A stretch of 64,000 nucleotides of DNA from the NCBI RefSeq assembly GCF_041381155.1, contig NC_091138.1, positions 31,923,604 through 31,987,603 on the forward strand. The letters run 5' to 3'. Made by a program: the position numbers and the translations under genes. The stretch is from Argopecten irradians (taxonomy: Eukaryota; Mollusca; Bivalvia; Pectinida; Pectinidae). Shown here piece by piece: positions 12,250 through 24,003 of the stretch (positions within the stretch are counted from its first letter, which is position 1; the number at the start of each line of letters is the position of its first letter). Under the pieces are notes generated by a model. The model was not told the DNA's origin. It worked only from the letters and a program-made list of their open reading frames with translations, and ran no database searches.

Positions 12250-15200
12250 CACGGTAGATGTAGTTCATAACGCGATACATGTTGTTCATGACATAGATGT
12301 TATCCATGATGTTGTGAATGATATTCTTGGCATAGTACATACATGTATTGCTCATGATATGGTACATATGTTGTTCATGACATATTAAGTGTTGATCATA
12401 ACATTGTAAATGTTGCTCATTATATGTTAGTTATTTGTTGGTTGGTTGGTCGGACCAAGGAAGTAGTTGTTACGTTTACAATGTTTTATGTGTGTGATTG
12501 CCTGTTTTGGGAGACTGCGGTAAGTGGAACTCTTTGCCCTGTTTATATTGCTATCTCACTTAAGCATGCCACCGAAGACATCTCACGAGCGTACCCCACA
12601 TGGTCCAATTGTGACAACGGGCAAACCAGTCGTCCCACTCCCTTAATACATGTTAGACATTGTCCATGGCATTTTAGATTTTGTTCATGTATTTATGATA
12701 TATACATATTATATGTGGTTCATGACATAATAAGTGTAGTTCATTTAAGGATTGAATCTTGCTTTGGTCGATTTCATGGGGTGATGAAATAAGCTCCTCT
12801 TGGAACAAAATGTGTGAACTGCAAACCTACCGAAGTTCATGCACAAATGAAAAAGGAATTATTAAGTAGTTTCATCGAGTCCAACTTCAGTTAAAAAAAT
12901 TGGTGAATGTAATGGATATAGTAGGTTTGACACGGTAGGTATACCCTATCTCGTTTGGCATATGAATGGTTCTGCGTGTTGGTAACAGACCATAATGGCG
13001 CTCTCTCTGAGACTGCCTCACTATTCTTCTGTGACTCTACAGTAGATAAAGACCTGAATACACGATCACACTTTGTCAGTATCTGTAAGATTTTGTCGAT
13101 GACTATTGATTAAGTTAGTTTCGATTATCACGGAGAGGCAGCCATGACGGATGAGCCTTGGTCGGGGCTATACCATGTATGATGTATTACTCCGCGATGA
13201 TGTCGGAGCTTCCGCGGCACACACACGGTGATCTGTAGCAGAAAATAGAGCGGCACCCTACAGTGAACCGTGAAGCCTCTTCATCACTTTAGGCCACGTG
13301 CTGGCTGTGACAGGCACCAACGCGATTCAGTTCAAGAGTTCATCGTAAAACGCGTAACAAATTGTTGGCATTCTAGCAATATATTAGATCAACCAGATTT
13401 TGGACATTAAATGTCGAACTTACCGTGATTTTTAAAAGTACTGAGTCGTAGTGAACTATTACGAGATGCCGTAATCGGTCACCACAGTAATATAGTATTG
13501 TTGGTGATTCGTGAATTTGTAAATATTAAAGCGGAATACCATTTATATATAGATCTTTGAACCGTCTTCCATATTTTTGTGCACGTTTTCAAATGAACCT
13601 AGCTATATTTAGGACGTCATATACAAAAAATAAACCAAAATTGATAAGACTTCTAGAAAAAACAACCCATAGCATTAAAACGGCTGATGGACATTATTTT
13701 TCTGAATATTGAATTGAAATGTAAAATCGTTGAATTAGCAATAATGAGGCTCAGTACTTGCAGGTAGGTCCTTTTTTAACATAAAATAATCTTGTTACAA
13801 ATGGAGACTTTGTCATGAATCGGCACGTAACAGCGCTTGTATGCATGGTTTTTGTATTACTGTACAGGCCTCTGTCTATAACGACCTTGGGCAGGTGTGA
13901 CAATACATAGAACAGACATCTATTGTCGCCATTGTCCATTGTCTTTCGATGACGTCAGTAGTACGCAACCATGTAAAACACATCCTGCATGACAAAAATG
14001 GCGATCGGACATGCGATCAATCGGGAACGCAGTGCACGAGCTTTGATCATTGATAAATTTCCACTGAGGACCTTACGGCCCCATCACTGGGACTATAAAT
14101 GGGTTTAACTACTTCGTACAAAAATCTCTTCACTTTCATGCTCAATTAGAAATGTGTTTTTCTGACGTCAACAAAAGACTGGAAATGAACACGCGGTGTT
14201 ATCGCGTCGCTTTGATGTTTGGTGCATTTCTACAGCATGGGTTGTTCATCTGACACGCATACCCTAGAAAGATTTCAACGAAGATCATAAGGGTTTTGCA
14301 GTATCAAAATATTATAGTAAGCTCAAGACAGCAACTTTTTGTAGATAGATAAACTATCAGTTGTAATCATATTGTAAACAGTTACAATATAACTTTTTAG
14401 AGGTTTTTTTAATTTACACAAGCTACGCAACGGCTTCAGCTGCTGTTCACAACTTCTGTGCATATTATTTCGTGGAGTACGTTGTCATAATAGTTTAACG
14501 GTATTAATGAAATTAACAGTACAACTAGAAATTTAGACTCCCTAGGACCCAGTATTATTTTCTGGGTTTTCAGCAACATTATGTAAGCCCTATGTAAGAT
14601 TCAGGGAGACAGCACTCAAATGCTAGTATTAGTTTCGTACAATTTATAATTCATATCAATCATCACATTGAGGCATTCGACTGAACTGAAAATCTCAAAT
14701 GGTCCTTACAAAACCAAAATCCATATTGTTAGGTCTGAAATCTATCTACCTTCTAGTCTCGAACGAGTTTTCGACCTTGTCAAAGGCACGCGTTTCTGAG
14801 AGCTGACCACTGTGACGTACATGGTAGACAGTGAAGGTCATCTTGTTGTGTATCGAATAGAGGTAACAATACCAGAATAATACTATTGTCTTACACAGAA
14901 TCTGAGATGAAATTCTGTCATAGTACATAGATAGAACCCACAGCCTCGATCAAGATATTTCATTGGTTTCCTTAAAACATCACTACATCCAGTCTTGTTT
15001 AAGTGTAAAAGAAGAAATCGTCAGATCATTAAGATTACATCAAAGACATTTTATTTTTTGTTTGTGGGTGATAAATAACCAGTCTCGAAGTGGTGTGTCA
15101 ATGGGTTTGCTCGTTTCGCTTTCTCGTTTGTCGATTGTGCAAGTTTGCATTAGTCGCTCCTTTGACCATTCCACTAGTACAGTCGGTAGGTTCCGGATAG

Positions 15201-16164
15201 AGTAAATCGAGACAGTCAGTGTAGAGCACATGATTTAAGAGTTAAAGACTAATTTGTAACATATAAATGTACCTCAGAAATAGAGTCTGAGGGGCGTTAA
15301 TGTTTTATGAAATATTAGCAAATGCAAATAATATAAATATTACAATAATTTAATTTTAACTGAAACCAGTAAATTTTCCTTTAAATTTGTCTATTTATCT
15401 GTCTATTCAAAACGAGAATAATGTAGTTTCAATAAGTATATTAAGTTTGTGTCTGTTTTAATCAAATGATATCAATTAAGAATGATTATTTTCACTGAAT
15501 TGCTAAAATTTGTTATTCTAAAGTAGTAATCTTTGGTCTTTTTTGTCATTTCCCAAAAATAATTCATACATTGCATTAAGTAAATATACACATCAGACGC
15601 GTGACCGAATTTCAGGAAGCTTAGTTTTCCGATGTAGAAACGAGTAGTCCCATTCACTCCCTGTTTACTCTCCTACGTCATATGGAACAAGTGCACGCGC
15701 CACTTTTTCAACAGACCGTGTAACTACTCTGATTACGCTTTGTTATAAAACGCATCAGCCCAAAATATTATCACCAAAAATGATACGAAGTCGTTTTATT
15801 ACCGTGGAGTCGTGTTTTAAAAACGATTCATTTAAGATATTATCATCTACTTATAAAAATGTAACTTTAGACATGGTAATAAAATTATGCATGTGCATAG
15901 ATCTAGAGGGGCGTAGTGATTCAGAAGGACTCTAAGTTTTGTGGCACATTCAGTTGCAATTCTGGGACGATAATGAATGATGGTTTACTTTTAAATGTCG
16001 AAAACACACACTTTCCGAAGGGCCGATTTTGGACGACTTTATACACAAAAGTTTATTAACATATATTCTAACGACTCTAAAAAACTTTTGTTTTGTTGTT
16101 GCAATGTTTTGGAGGTTTTCAAAACTCTTATATACTTCCTTACTGTGTGTTAAGATGAATTAGT
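12250..16164. other. Non-coding, probable intron of the PDE11 gene
   Basis: Immediately after the Harbinger-like element, 12250-12450 and 12650-12750 contain loosely repeated TTGTTCATGACAT / ATGTTGTTCATG motifs, surrounding the SINE copy at 12495-12650. The remainder is AT-rich with no exon recognised. Confidence 0.5.
12495..12650 (-). mobile_element. Copy of the dispersed SINE family, reverse orientation
   Basis: On the minus strand the order is AGGGAGTGGGACGACTGGTT, GCCCGTTGTCACAATTG, GGCATGCTTAAGTGAGATAG and CCGCAGTCTCCCAAAACA, the same order as in the plus-strand copies. Confidence 0.6.
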
Positions 16165-19110
16165 ATTAGTTCATGTTATTGAGAGATATAACACAAAGAG
16201 CGTATTCTAAATTGTCGATTTATTATGAGAGTGCAGTCAGATTTGTTGTGATATATCTCCGTAACATTTATTATGAGAGTACAGTCAGATTTGTTGTGAT
16301 ATATCTCCGTAACATTTATTATGAGAGTACAGTCAGATTTGTTGTGATATATCTCCGTAACATTTATTATGAGAGTACACTCAGATTTGTTGTGATATAT
16401 CTCCGTAACATTTATTATGAGAGTAGTCAGATTTGTTGTGATATATCTCCGTAACATTTATTATGAGGGTACAGTCAGATTTGTTGTGATATATCTCCGT
16501 AACATTTATTATGAGAGTACACTCAGATTTGTTGTGATATATCTCCGTAACATTTATTATGAGAGTACAGTCAGATTTGTTGTGATATATCTCCGTAACA
16601 TTTATTATGAGAGTACAGTCAGATTTGTTGTGATATATCTCCGTAACATTTATTATGAGAGTACAGTCAGATTTGTTGTGATATATCTCCGTAACATTTA
16701 TTATGAGAGTACAGTCAGATTTGTTGTGATATATCTCCGTAACATTTATTATGAGAGTACAGTCAGATTTGTTGTGATATATCTCCGTAACATTTATTAT
16801 GAGAGTACAGTCAGATTTGTTGCGATATATCTCCGTAACATTTATTATGAGAGTACAGTCAGATTTGTTGTGATATATCTCCGTAACATTTATTATGAGA
16901 GTACACTCAGATTTGTTGTGATATATCTCCGTAACATTTATTATGAGAGTACAGTCAGATTTGTTGTAACATTTATTATGAGAGTACAGTCAGATTTGTT
17001 GTGATATATCTCCATAACATTTATTATGAGAGTAGTCAGATTTGTTGTGATATATCTCCGTAACATTTATTATGAGAGTACAGTCAGATTTGTTGTGATA
17101 TATCTCCGTAACATTTATTATGAGAGTAGTCAGATTTGTTGTGATATATCTCCGTAACATTTATTATGAGAGTACAGTCAGATTTGTTGTGATATATCTC
17201 CGTAACATTTATTATGAGAGTACAGTCAGATTTGTTGTGATATATCTCCGTAACATTTATTATGAGAGTAGTCAGATTTGTTGTGATATATCTCCGTAAC
17301 ATTTATTATGAGAGTAGTCAGATTTGTTGTGATATATATCTCCGTAACATTTATTATGAGAGTAGTCAGATTTGTTGTGATATATCTCCGTAACATTTAT
17401 TATGAGAGTACAGTCAGATTTGTTGTGATATATCTCCGTAACATTTATTATGAGAGTACAGTCAGATTTGTTGTGATATATCTCCGTAACATTTATTATG
17501 AGAGTAGTCAGATTTGTTGTGATATATCTCCGTAACATTTATTATGAGAGTACAGTCAGATTTGTTGTGATATATCTCCGTAACATATTATTATGAGAGT
17601 ACAGTCAGATTTGTTGTGATATATCTCCGTAACATTTATTATGAGAGTACAGTCAGATTTGTTGTGATATATCTCCGTAACATTTATTATGAGAGTAGTC
17701 AGATTTGTTGTGATATATCTCCGTAACATTTATTATGAGAGTACAGTCAGATTTGTTGTGATATATCTCCGTAACATTTATTATGAGAGTACAGTCAGAT
17801 TTGTTGTGATATATCTCCGTAACATTTATTATGAGAGTACATCAGATTTGTTGTGATATATCTCCGTAACATTTATTATGAGAGTACAGTCAGATTTGTT
17901 GTGATATATCTCCGTAACATTTATTATGAGAGTAGTCAGATTTGTTGTGATATATCTCCGTAACATTTATTATGAGAGTACAGTCAGATTTGTTGTGATA
18001 TATCTCCGTAACATTTATTATGAGAGTAGTCAGATTTGTTGTGATATATCTCCGTAACATTTATTATGAGAGTACAGTCAGATTTGTTGTGATATATCTC
18101 CGTAACATTTATTATGAGAGTAGTCAGATTTGTTGTGATATATCTCCGTAACATTTATTATGAGAGTACAGTCAGATTTGTTGTGATATATCTCCGTAAC
18201 ATTTATTATGAGAGTACAGTCAGATTTGTTGTGATATATCTCCGTAACATTTATTATGAGAGTACAGTCAGATTTGTTGTGATATATATCTCCGTAACAT
18301 TTATTATGAGAGTACAGTCAGATTTGTTGGATGATATATCTCCGTAACATTTATTATGAGAGTACAGTCAGATTTGTTGTGATATATCTCCATAACATTT
18401 ATTATGAGAGTACAGTCAGATTTGTTGTGATATATCTCCGTAACATTTATTATGAGAGTACAGCCAGATTTGTTGTGATCTCCGTAACATTTATTATGAG
18501 TGTACAGTCAGATTTGTTGTGATATATCTCCGAAACATTTATTATGAGAGTACAGTCAAATTTGTTGTGATATATCTCCGTAACATTTATTATGAGAGTA
18601 CAGCCAGATTTGTTGTGATATATCTCCGTAACATTTATTATGAGAGTACAGTCAGATTTGTTGTGATATATCTCCGTAACATTTATTATGAGAGTACAGT
18701 CAGATTTGTTGTGATATATCTCCGTAACATTTATTATGAGAGTACAGTCAGATTTGTTGTGATATATCTCCGTAACATTTATTATGAGAGTACAGCCAGA
18801 TTTGTTGTGATATATCTCCGTAACATTTATTATGAGAGTACAGTCAGATTTGTTGTGATATATCTCCGTAACATTTATTATCAAGTTAAACCTTATAGTT
18901 CAATATACTATAGACGATGTCTTCAAAATAACAAATATCGAGGGATTTTTCCCTATGAAATCAATACGCCGTTGTATCAGCCAATCAGAGACGCCGTTAC
19001 AAAAGACAACGTCATTTTTTTCATTCATGTGATGATAAAGTAATTTTTAAACCAATGTAATACGCCTTACAAACAATATTGAATTATTTGGGTAAATAGC
19101 TAACCTCGCA
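16165..19110. mobile_element. Minisatellite-bearing mobile element, expanded copy
   Basis: A left part (about 16165-16218, with GAGATATAACACAAA) and a right part (about 18883-19110, with ATGAAATCAATACGCCGTTG, CAGCCAATCAGA and GATGATAAAGTA) are shared with the compact copy at 29690-30035. Between them lies the 48-bp tandem array. The layout (unique ends around a core of tandem units) resembles non-autonomous Helitron/Helentron-like elements known from bivalves, but I cannot see a terminal signature that proves the class. Confidence 0.65.
16219..18882. repeat. Minisatellite, 48-bp unit, about 56 copies
   Basis: The unit reads from TTTATTATGAGAGTACAGTC to the block GATATATCTCCGTAACA. Variants are mostly a 2-bp deletion (GAGAGTAGTCAG, 46 bp) and point changes such as TACACTCAG or CCATAACA. 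Because 48 is a multiple of three, it produces long open frames on both strands; they are by-products of the repeat and not genes. Confidence 0.97.
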
Positions 19111-19725
19111 AAATAGTGTTGTGAAAGGTCTTATTTTAAACGATGACAGATGTATTCAAATTGTACATGTTAGCAGATTTTCTTACTATGATAAGACGAT
19201 ATATCAGCAGAATTGTTTAGCACATCAGAAATTATTACCGAGTTTATAGACGATATATTTGACAGTTTTACTCAGTTTCAGCACGGCATTTGCAGTTTTC
19301 AGTGTCATTAAAAACACAAACTTAGAAGAAATAAGATCATCACAAGCTTACTCAGTTGTAAGTCAGTATTTTGACTAAATTATTAAGCGTTCGGATTAAT
19401 AATATCTTATTTTGACACATCTTCACGCCATTTTAACAGTCTGAACAGGTTTATACCGTGAACACAAAATCGATACCTGATGTTATTCGAGATCTACATG
19501 TATCCAGCTTTTGTAGATAGATTTTAATCTCACATATGTATGCATGAAACAATTTCATAATATTGATTTTCATATAAAAAAGGTGTTTATATCATCCGTC
19601 ACAGGTGAAAATTGTGGAATAGCTTATAAAAGTGACAAAATATGTCACCAATTTAGTGCTACACATTGATAAAGATAAATACTGAACATTTAATACATGG
19701 TACATGTATATATTACTAAGATCAT

Positions 19726-20600
19726 TATACACGGTGTATTTATATATAGTACTGACATCGTTATACACGGTATATATAGTACCGACATCGTTATACACGG
19801 TATATATAGTACTGACATCGTTATACACGGTATATATAGTACTGACATCGTTATACACGGTATATATAGTACTGACATCGTTATACACAGTATATATAGT
19901 ACTGACATCGTTATACACGGTATATATAGTACTGACATCGTTATACACGGTATATATAGTACTGACATCATTATACACGGTATATATAGTACTGACATCG
20001 TTATACACGGTATATATAGTACTGACATCATTATACACGGTATACATAGTACTGACATCGTTATACACGGTATATATAGTACTGACATCGTTATACACGG
20101 TATACATAGTACTGACATCGTTATACACGGTATATATAGTACTGGCATCGTTATACACGGTGTATATAGAACTGACATCGTTATACACGGTATACATATA
20201 CAGACACTGTTATACACGGTATACATAATACTGACATCGTTATACACGGTATACATAGTACTGACATCGTTATACACGGTATACATAGTACTGACATCGT
20301 TTTACACGGTATATATAGTACTGACATCGTTATACACGGTATATATAGTACTGACATTGTTATACACGGTATATATAATACTGACATCGTTATACACGGT
20401 ATATATAGTACTGACATCGTTATACACGGTATATATAGTACTGACATCGTTATACACGGTATATATAGTACTGACATCGTTATACACGGTGTATATAGTA
20501 CCGACATCGTTATACACGGTATACATAATACTGACATCGTTATACACGGTATACATAGTACTGACATCGTTATACACGGTATATATAGTACTGACATAGT
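19726..20600. repeat. Minisatellite, 30-bp unit, about 29 copies
   Basis: The unit is TATATATAGTACTGACATCG followed by TTATACACGG. Copies are very uniform, with a single phase jump near 20190-20215. Neighbouring copies share variants (TATACATAGTA, GTATATAG), showing local homogenisation. Long open frames across it come from the unit length being a multiple of three. It lies about 600 bp from the 48-bp array. Confidence 0.97.
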
Positions 20601-21020
20601 TTTTACTACAGATTTTCAATAACATCCTTTACATAGATGCAGAATTAGATTGACTTCCCCGTCTAGTGTAGATATCATACGCTGACAAATCATCTGTCCA
20701 ATATTTTGTGTAGTAATAGCCCCTGGAGTCGCTGTAGGAAATCTGACAGAAGCGAAGTCTGTGTTTTGATGCATATGGTTTACCTGTAGAGTGTGTTACG
20801 TTAGAGGGATAGTGTTGTATGTTCATCAAGTATATCCCAATAACCGCAAGCACTCTGTCTTAACTATCCTATCTTACATGTAAACAAACGAGGTATATGA
20901 GACTTTACTATAAAACTTGTGTTTACACGTTCAAGTGATTACCATTAATTCCTGTCCGGATGGCCCCGAGCCTCCGGCTGACGCACGGAATGTGTTACAC
21001 TAACCCATATATTCCCTTAC
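20601..21020 (-). other. Start of PDE11 intron 1
   Basis: The donor GTAAGG at 21020-21015 opens this intron. No second exon resembling the continuation of GAF-A was found between here and position 1, so the intron is probably longer than 20 kb or the next exon was not recognisable by eye. Confidence 0.55.
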
Positions 21021-21749
21021 CTTGTATGCATCCGGAATGTTTTGCGGTTCTCCCGTTTTCGCCACATATCCAATTATTCCCGTCCCCCATGGTATTCGGA
21101 TACTCTCTCGATTTTCGGAAACCTCTTCTAATGGCGTTTCGGCGTTAACGTCAAAGAGTTTGGACACGAGGTGTTTCTCTTCGGTACAGCTTCCGTGCAC
21201 CAGGAAGAGAGAACACCTGTCTGCGTCTAAGAGTATGCACACATTTTGGAGTATTTTATGACAAAGACTGGTGACATCCAAGTCGTTACATATATCTATC
21301 ACAAGTTCGTACATCAGCTCCTTTTCGTCCAGCGCCTTCAGTTCGCTACGAGAACGGCGTTGACACTTGTTATTGGCGCTACTTTGACTGGACGGGGCGG
21401 AGGAGGGACCCAAAAACGTTGGCAGTCCATCCACTGTGGAAACAATAGGGTCAAGGGTATCACCTTTGTCAAATTCTTGAGCGGATATTTTCCGGACCGG
21501 CGTGTTTGTCCCGGAGTTGTTTCTGGAGTTTGAATCACTGGAATTGTTATCCGACTGGACATGAAGTCCGGGGCTGTGATTGAAGGCATGGGCCAGAAGC
21601 CAACCATCCACCATGCTCTTTTTGGCTTTCCGAGCAAAGTAGTCGTGAACAAACTCTGGATGTTCATCCATCCATCGCTCCATCCGGGCAAACTCCTCCG
21701 ACTGTTCCGGTGGGGACTGTCGGTCTCCGTAGACCGGGTCGACCGACAT
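21021..21749 (-). CDS. PDE11A: PDE11-type cyclic nucleotide phosphodiesterase, first coding exon (partial gene)
   Basis: Dual cAMP/cGMP phosphodiesterases of the PDE11 family hydrolyse cyclic nucleotides in the cytosol; two N-terminal GAF domains precede the catalytic domain. This exon codes 243 residues. Residues about 15-58 (ERWMDEHPEF, DYFARK, DGWLLAHAF) match the family's N-terminal helix region. A Ser/Asn-rich linker (60-130) carries RKIS (86-89) and RRSRS (131-135), both plausible basophilic-kinase sites. Residues about 145-243 are the start of GAF-A, with NDLDVTSL, DADRCSLFLV, WGTGIIGYVA and NIPDAYK. The ATG at 21749 is the first in the frame after an upstream in-frame stop near 22010; it has A at -3, and the product then aligns with the family N-terminus. 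The exon ends CAAG|GTAAGG with the donor at 21020. PDE11 fits better than PDE5 or PDE6 from the N-terminus and the NIPDAY block. GAF-B and the catalytic exons were not found in the window. Confidence 0.87.
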
Positions 21750-22420
21750 CTTCCTAAAAGCACCCTTGGTCTTTCCCTTAGCCCGCCTTGTTCTACATGT
21801 TGATGAGGAAGAACATGGGAACAGTTTGGAGGAGAAACTTTGGCGGAGCGAATCCAGTTTGCTGTTTCCGATTGGAAAGCTCGAGTAAGAAGTGTTACTA
21901 CAGAACACAGGAGCGTTCAGCTGACAGCTGACAAACTTCCCAGTCCGGGCATGAATGTATATACTTATAGATCCATAAGCCACTAGGTAAATATTTGACC
22001 CAGCGACACAACACTACGGTACGCTGGTTAAAGGGATGTATTGCTATCTGACAGAACACCGGGACTTTCCGATATTTCCACGCTACGTATTGACCGCTCT
22101 CCTCACGTACTATGGCGCTAATCACATGGCTATGTTTACAACATAGTCCGGGTTTCCCGGGGACGGTGGTACCACACTAAAGTACTACGGTCCTTAGACG
22201 TCTGAATACACTAACACGCACAGTTGTGCCCATCTTACCCTCCTTCTGTTAATCATTGCAAGCCACAGAAAATATCGCGTACACACACTAACGTAAACCG
22301 ATTCACAAAAGTTAACCATATATTGCCCCCTCAGCCGTTCAATAGGCGTACCTGAGGCCTTCTATTTTCTGTATTGGGTCATGTGATTGGTTTGCAAGTC
22401 TACTATCGTCATAGGGTTCA
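21750..22420 (-). promoter_or_regulatory. 5' leader and probable promoter region of the PDE11 gene
   Basis: The reading frame stays open upstream of the ATG to about 22010 but contains no other ATG, so I read 21750 to about 22010 as 5' UTR. Beyond it the sequence has more GC than its surroundings, with several CG-containing blocks such as CCCGGGGACGGTGG near 22155. This suits a promoter, but no TATA box or start site can be fixed by eye. Confidence 0.4.
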
Positions 22421-24003
22421 AAGGTCACTTCGTGGGAGATCAAAATACTTCAGTGTTTCTCCACAAATTCTTCTGGCCGAGTTGAATCTCTACAATATCT
22501 GCACGATGTACTATACAGTTAACTGAAGTAGATAAACTGGCCCACGAAAGCCGATATAACTGTTGAGGATAGTTAAATCCGTATTATTAACTTTAAAGAA
22601 GCGTTTGTCTGATTTTACTGCACAACCGGCTGATTTCCATAATCACGACATGTGCATACGTCAACAGAAGCACGTGGCCGCGTGGCCTACTGTACATATG
22701 TGCTATAAAGAACCGACTAGATATGCACTGCATATAATTATGACAGACGCTACAACGTGAACGGTGACAATCTCGGCATGGCATACTGAATACATACAAT
22801 ATATATACAGACAGTGTACTTAATGTATAGTTGATGTAATCTTATTCGGTGTATATTTATATTGTGTCGATTTCCGCAAGTCCATCCGGACGGAATGCTT
22901 CATTTCCAGAACACATTTAAGTGTCTGATGTCATATACATGTAGCAAGTCTCGTTTGTTTTTCATGTCGTGCCAAAATACTCGGTGAAAGCTTTTCAATT
23001 ACTTTATATAAGATTACCTTAGGTGTATTTTGTGGCTACTAACGTTATGTAACGTCTTAGGTATTATATCATATTATATGAGTGCTCGTGTACTGAGAAT
23101 TCAATTGGGAAATCATGTTGATAAGTACTGGGATAGTACCTACAACACAACAAAGCATGAACCACAGTCGATCGGGGCGAAACTTTATATCAAAATTGCT
23201 TTTTGCTTTATAATTCAATAATTGAAAACTATCCGCACCATTGCAATACTAAAACTCGTTTTGCTAATTACACATGTGTTTACTGACCACGCTTAATACC
23301 AGTTATTGGCGATATTCAAAACAAGATTTTTTCTTTTAATTTTGAAAATGACAATTGCAATGACAATGCTTTTATTCTCGTGAAAAAATTGTATTGTAGA
23401 GAATACAAACATGTCATATGTTTATCTAATTAAAGTAAAACTTGTAATTCCGCTCTACTACGCAAACAACATCCATAGCGAAATAGTATCAGAATATATA
23501 ACCCTTCCCCAATAATGTATCCAGGGTATAGTTAATGGACTGGATTAAGTCCACCATACCTACTTGTTCATTTAAGAGAAAATATATAATCTTAGGTTTT
23601 GCAGCAAAAATAGAAATTAACATTAAGCTCATCACCTTTTAAAAACCGGGCACAGAACGGCAATTTTAAATGAAGGCAGGTTTTACAGTTTAATAACGAT
23701 TTATAAGATATGTTTTAAAAGATAATTGGATATAAAGTAATCGATTATGAAACAAGACAATTGAATTCGTTATACAGCATAGAACAAGAAAACCGCCATC
23801 TTGGCATAATATTGCATAGGGCAGCTCGGATTACCATGTTTGAGCCTAAAACCAAAGTTATTTTATGTTGATGTTGTTAAACCTCTTTCAAAAAGCTCAT
23901 TAGTTGTGTGTATAAAGCTTTAAGGTAACGATCCGCTTACAAACTCAAAATAACATTGCCCGATACATCATTGTTACAGTAAATTAATACGATGAGGTAT
24001 ATG
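22421..24003. other. Intergenic, no feature recognised
   Basis: AT-rich sequence upstream of the PDE11 promoter and before the 30-34-bp array. Open frames do not exceed 68 codons and none is convincing. Confidence 0.5.

Noticed and set aside
16417-17004. Open frame of 195 codons with a 16-residue periodic product, and similar frames on the other strand
   Set aside because: It is produced by the 48-bp DNA repeat, whose length is a multiple of three; frames break wherever a 46-bp unit occurs.
19697-20599. Open frame of 300 codons, the second longest in the window, with several others overlapping on both strands
   Set aside because: All are by-products of the 30-bp repeat lacking stops; the product is a simple 10-residue period.
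21750-21983. N-terminal extension of the PDE11 exon by 78 residues
   Set aside because: The stretch is open but has no ATG (its first codon is GTG); the downstream ATG fits the family's N-terminus and has a good context.
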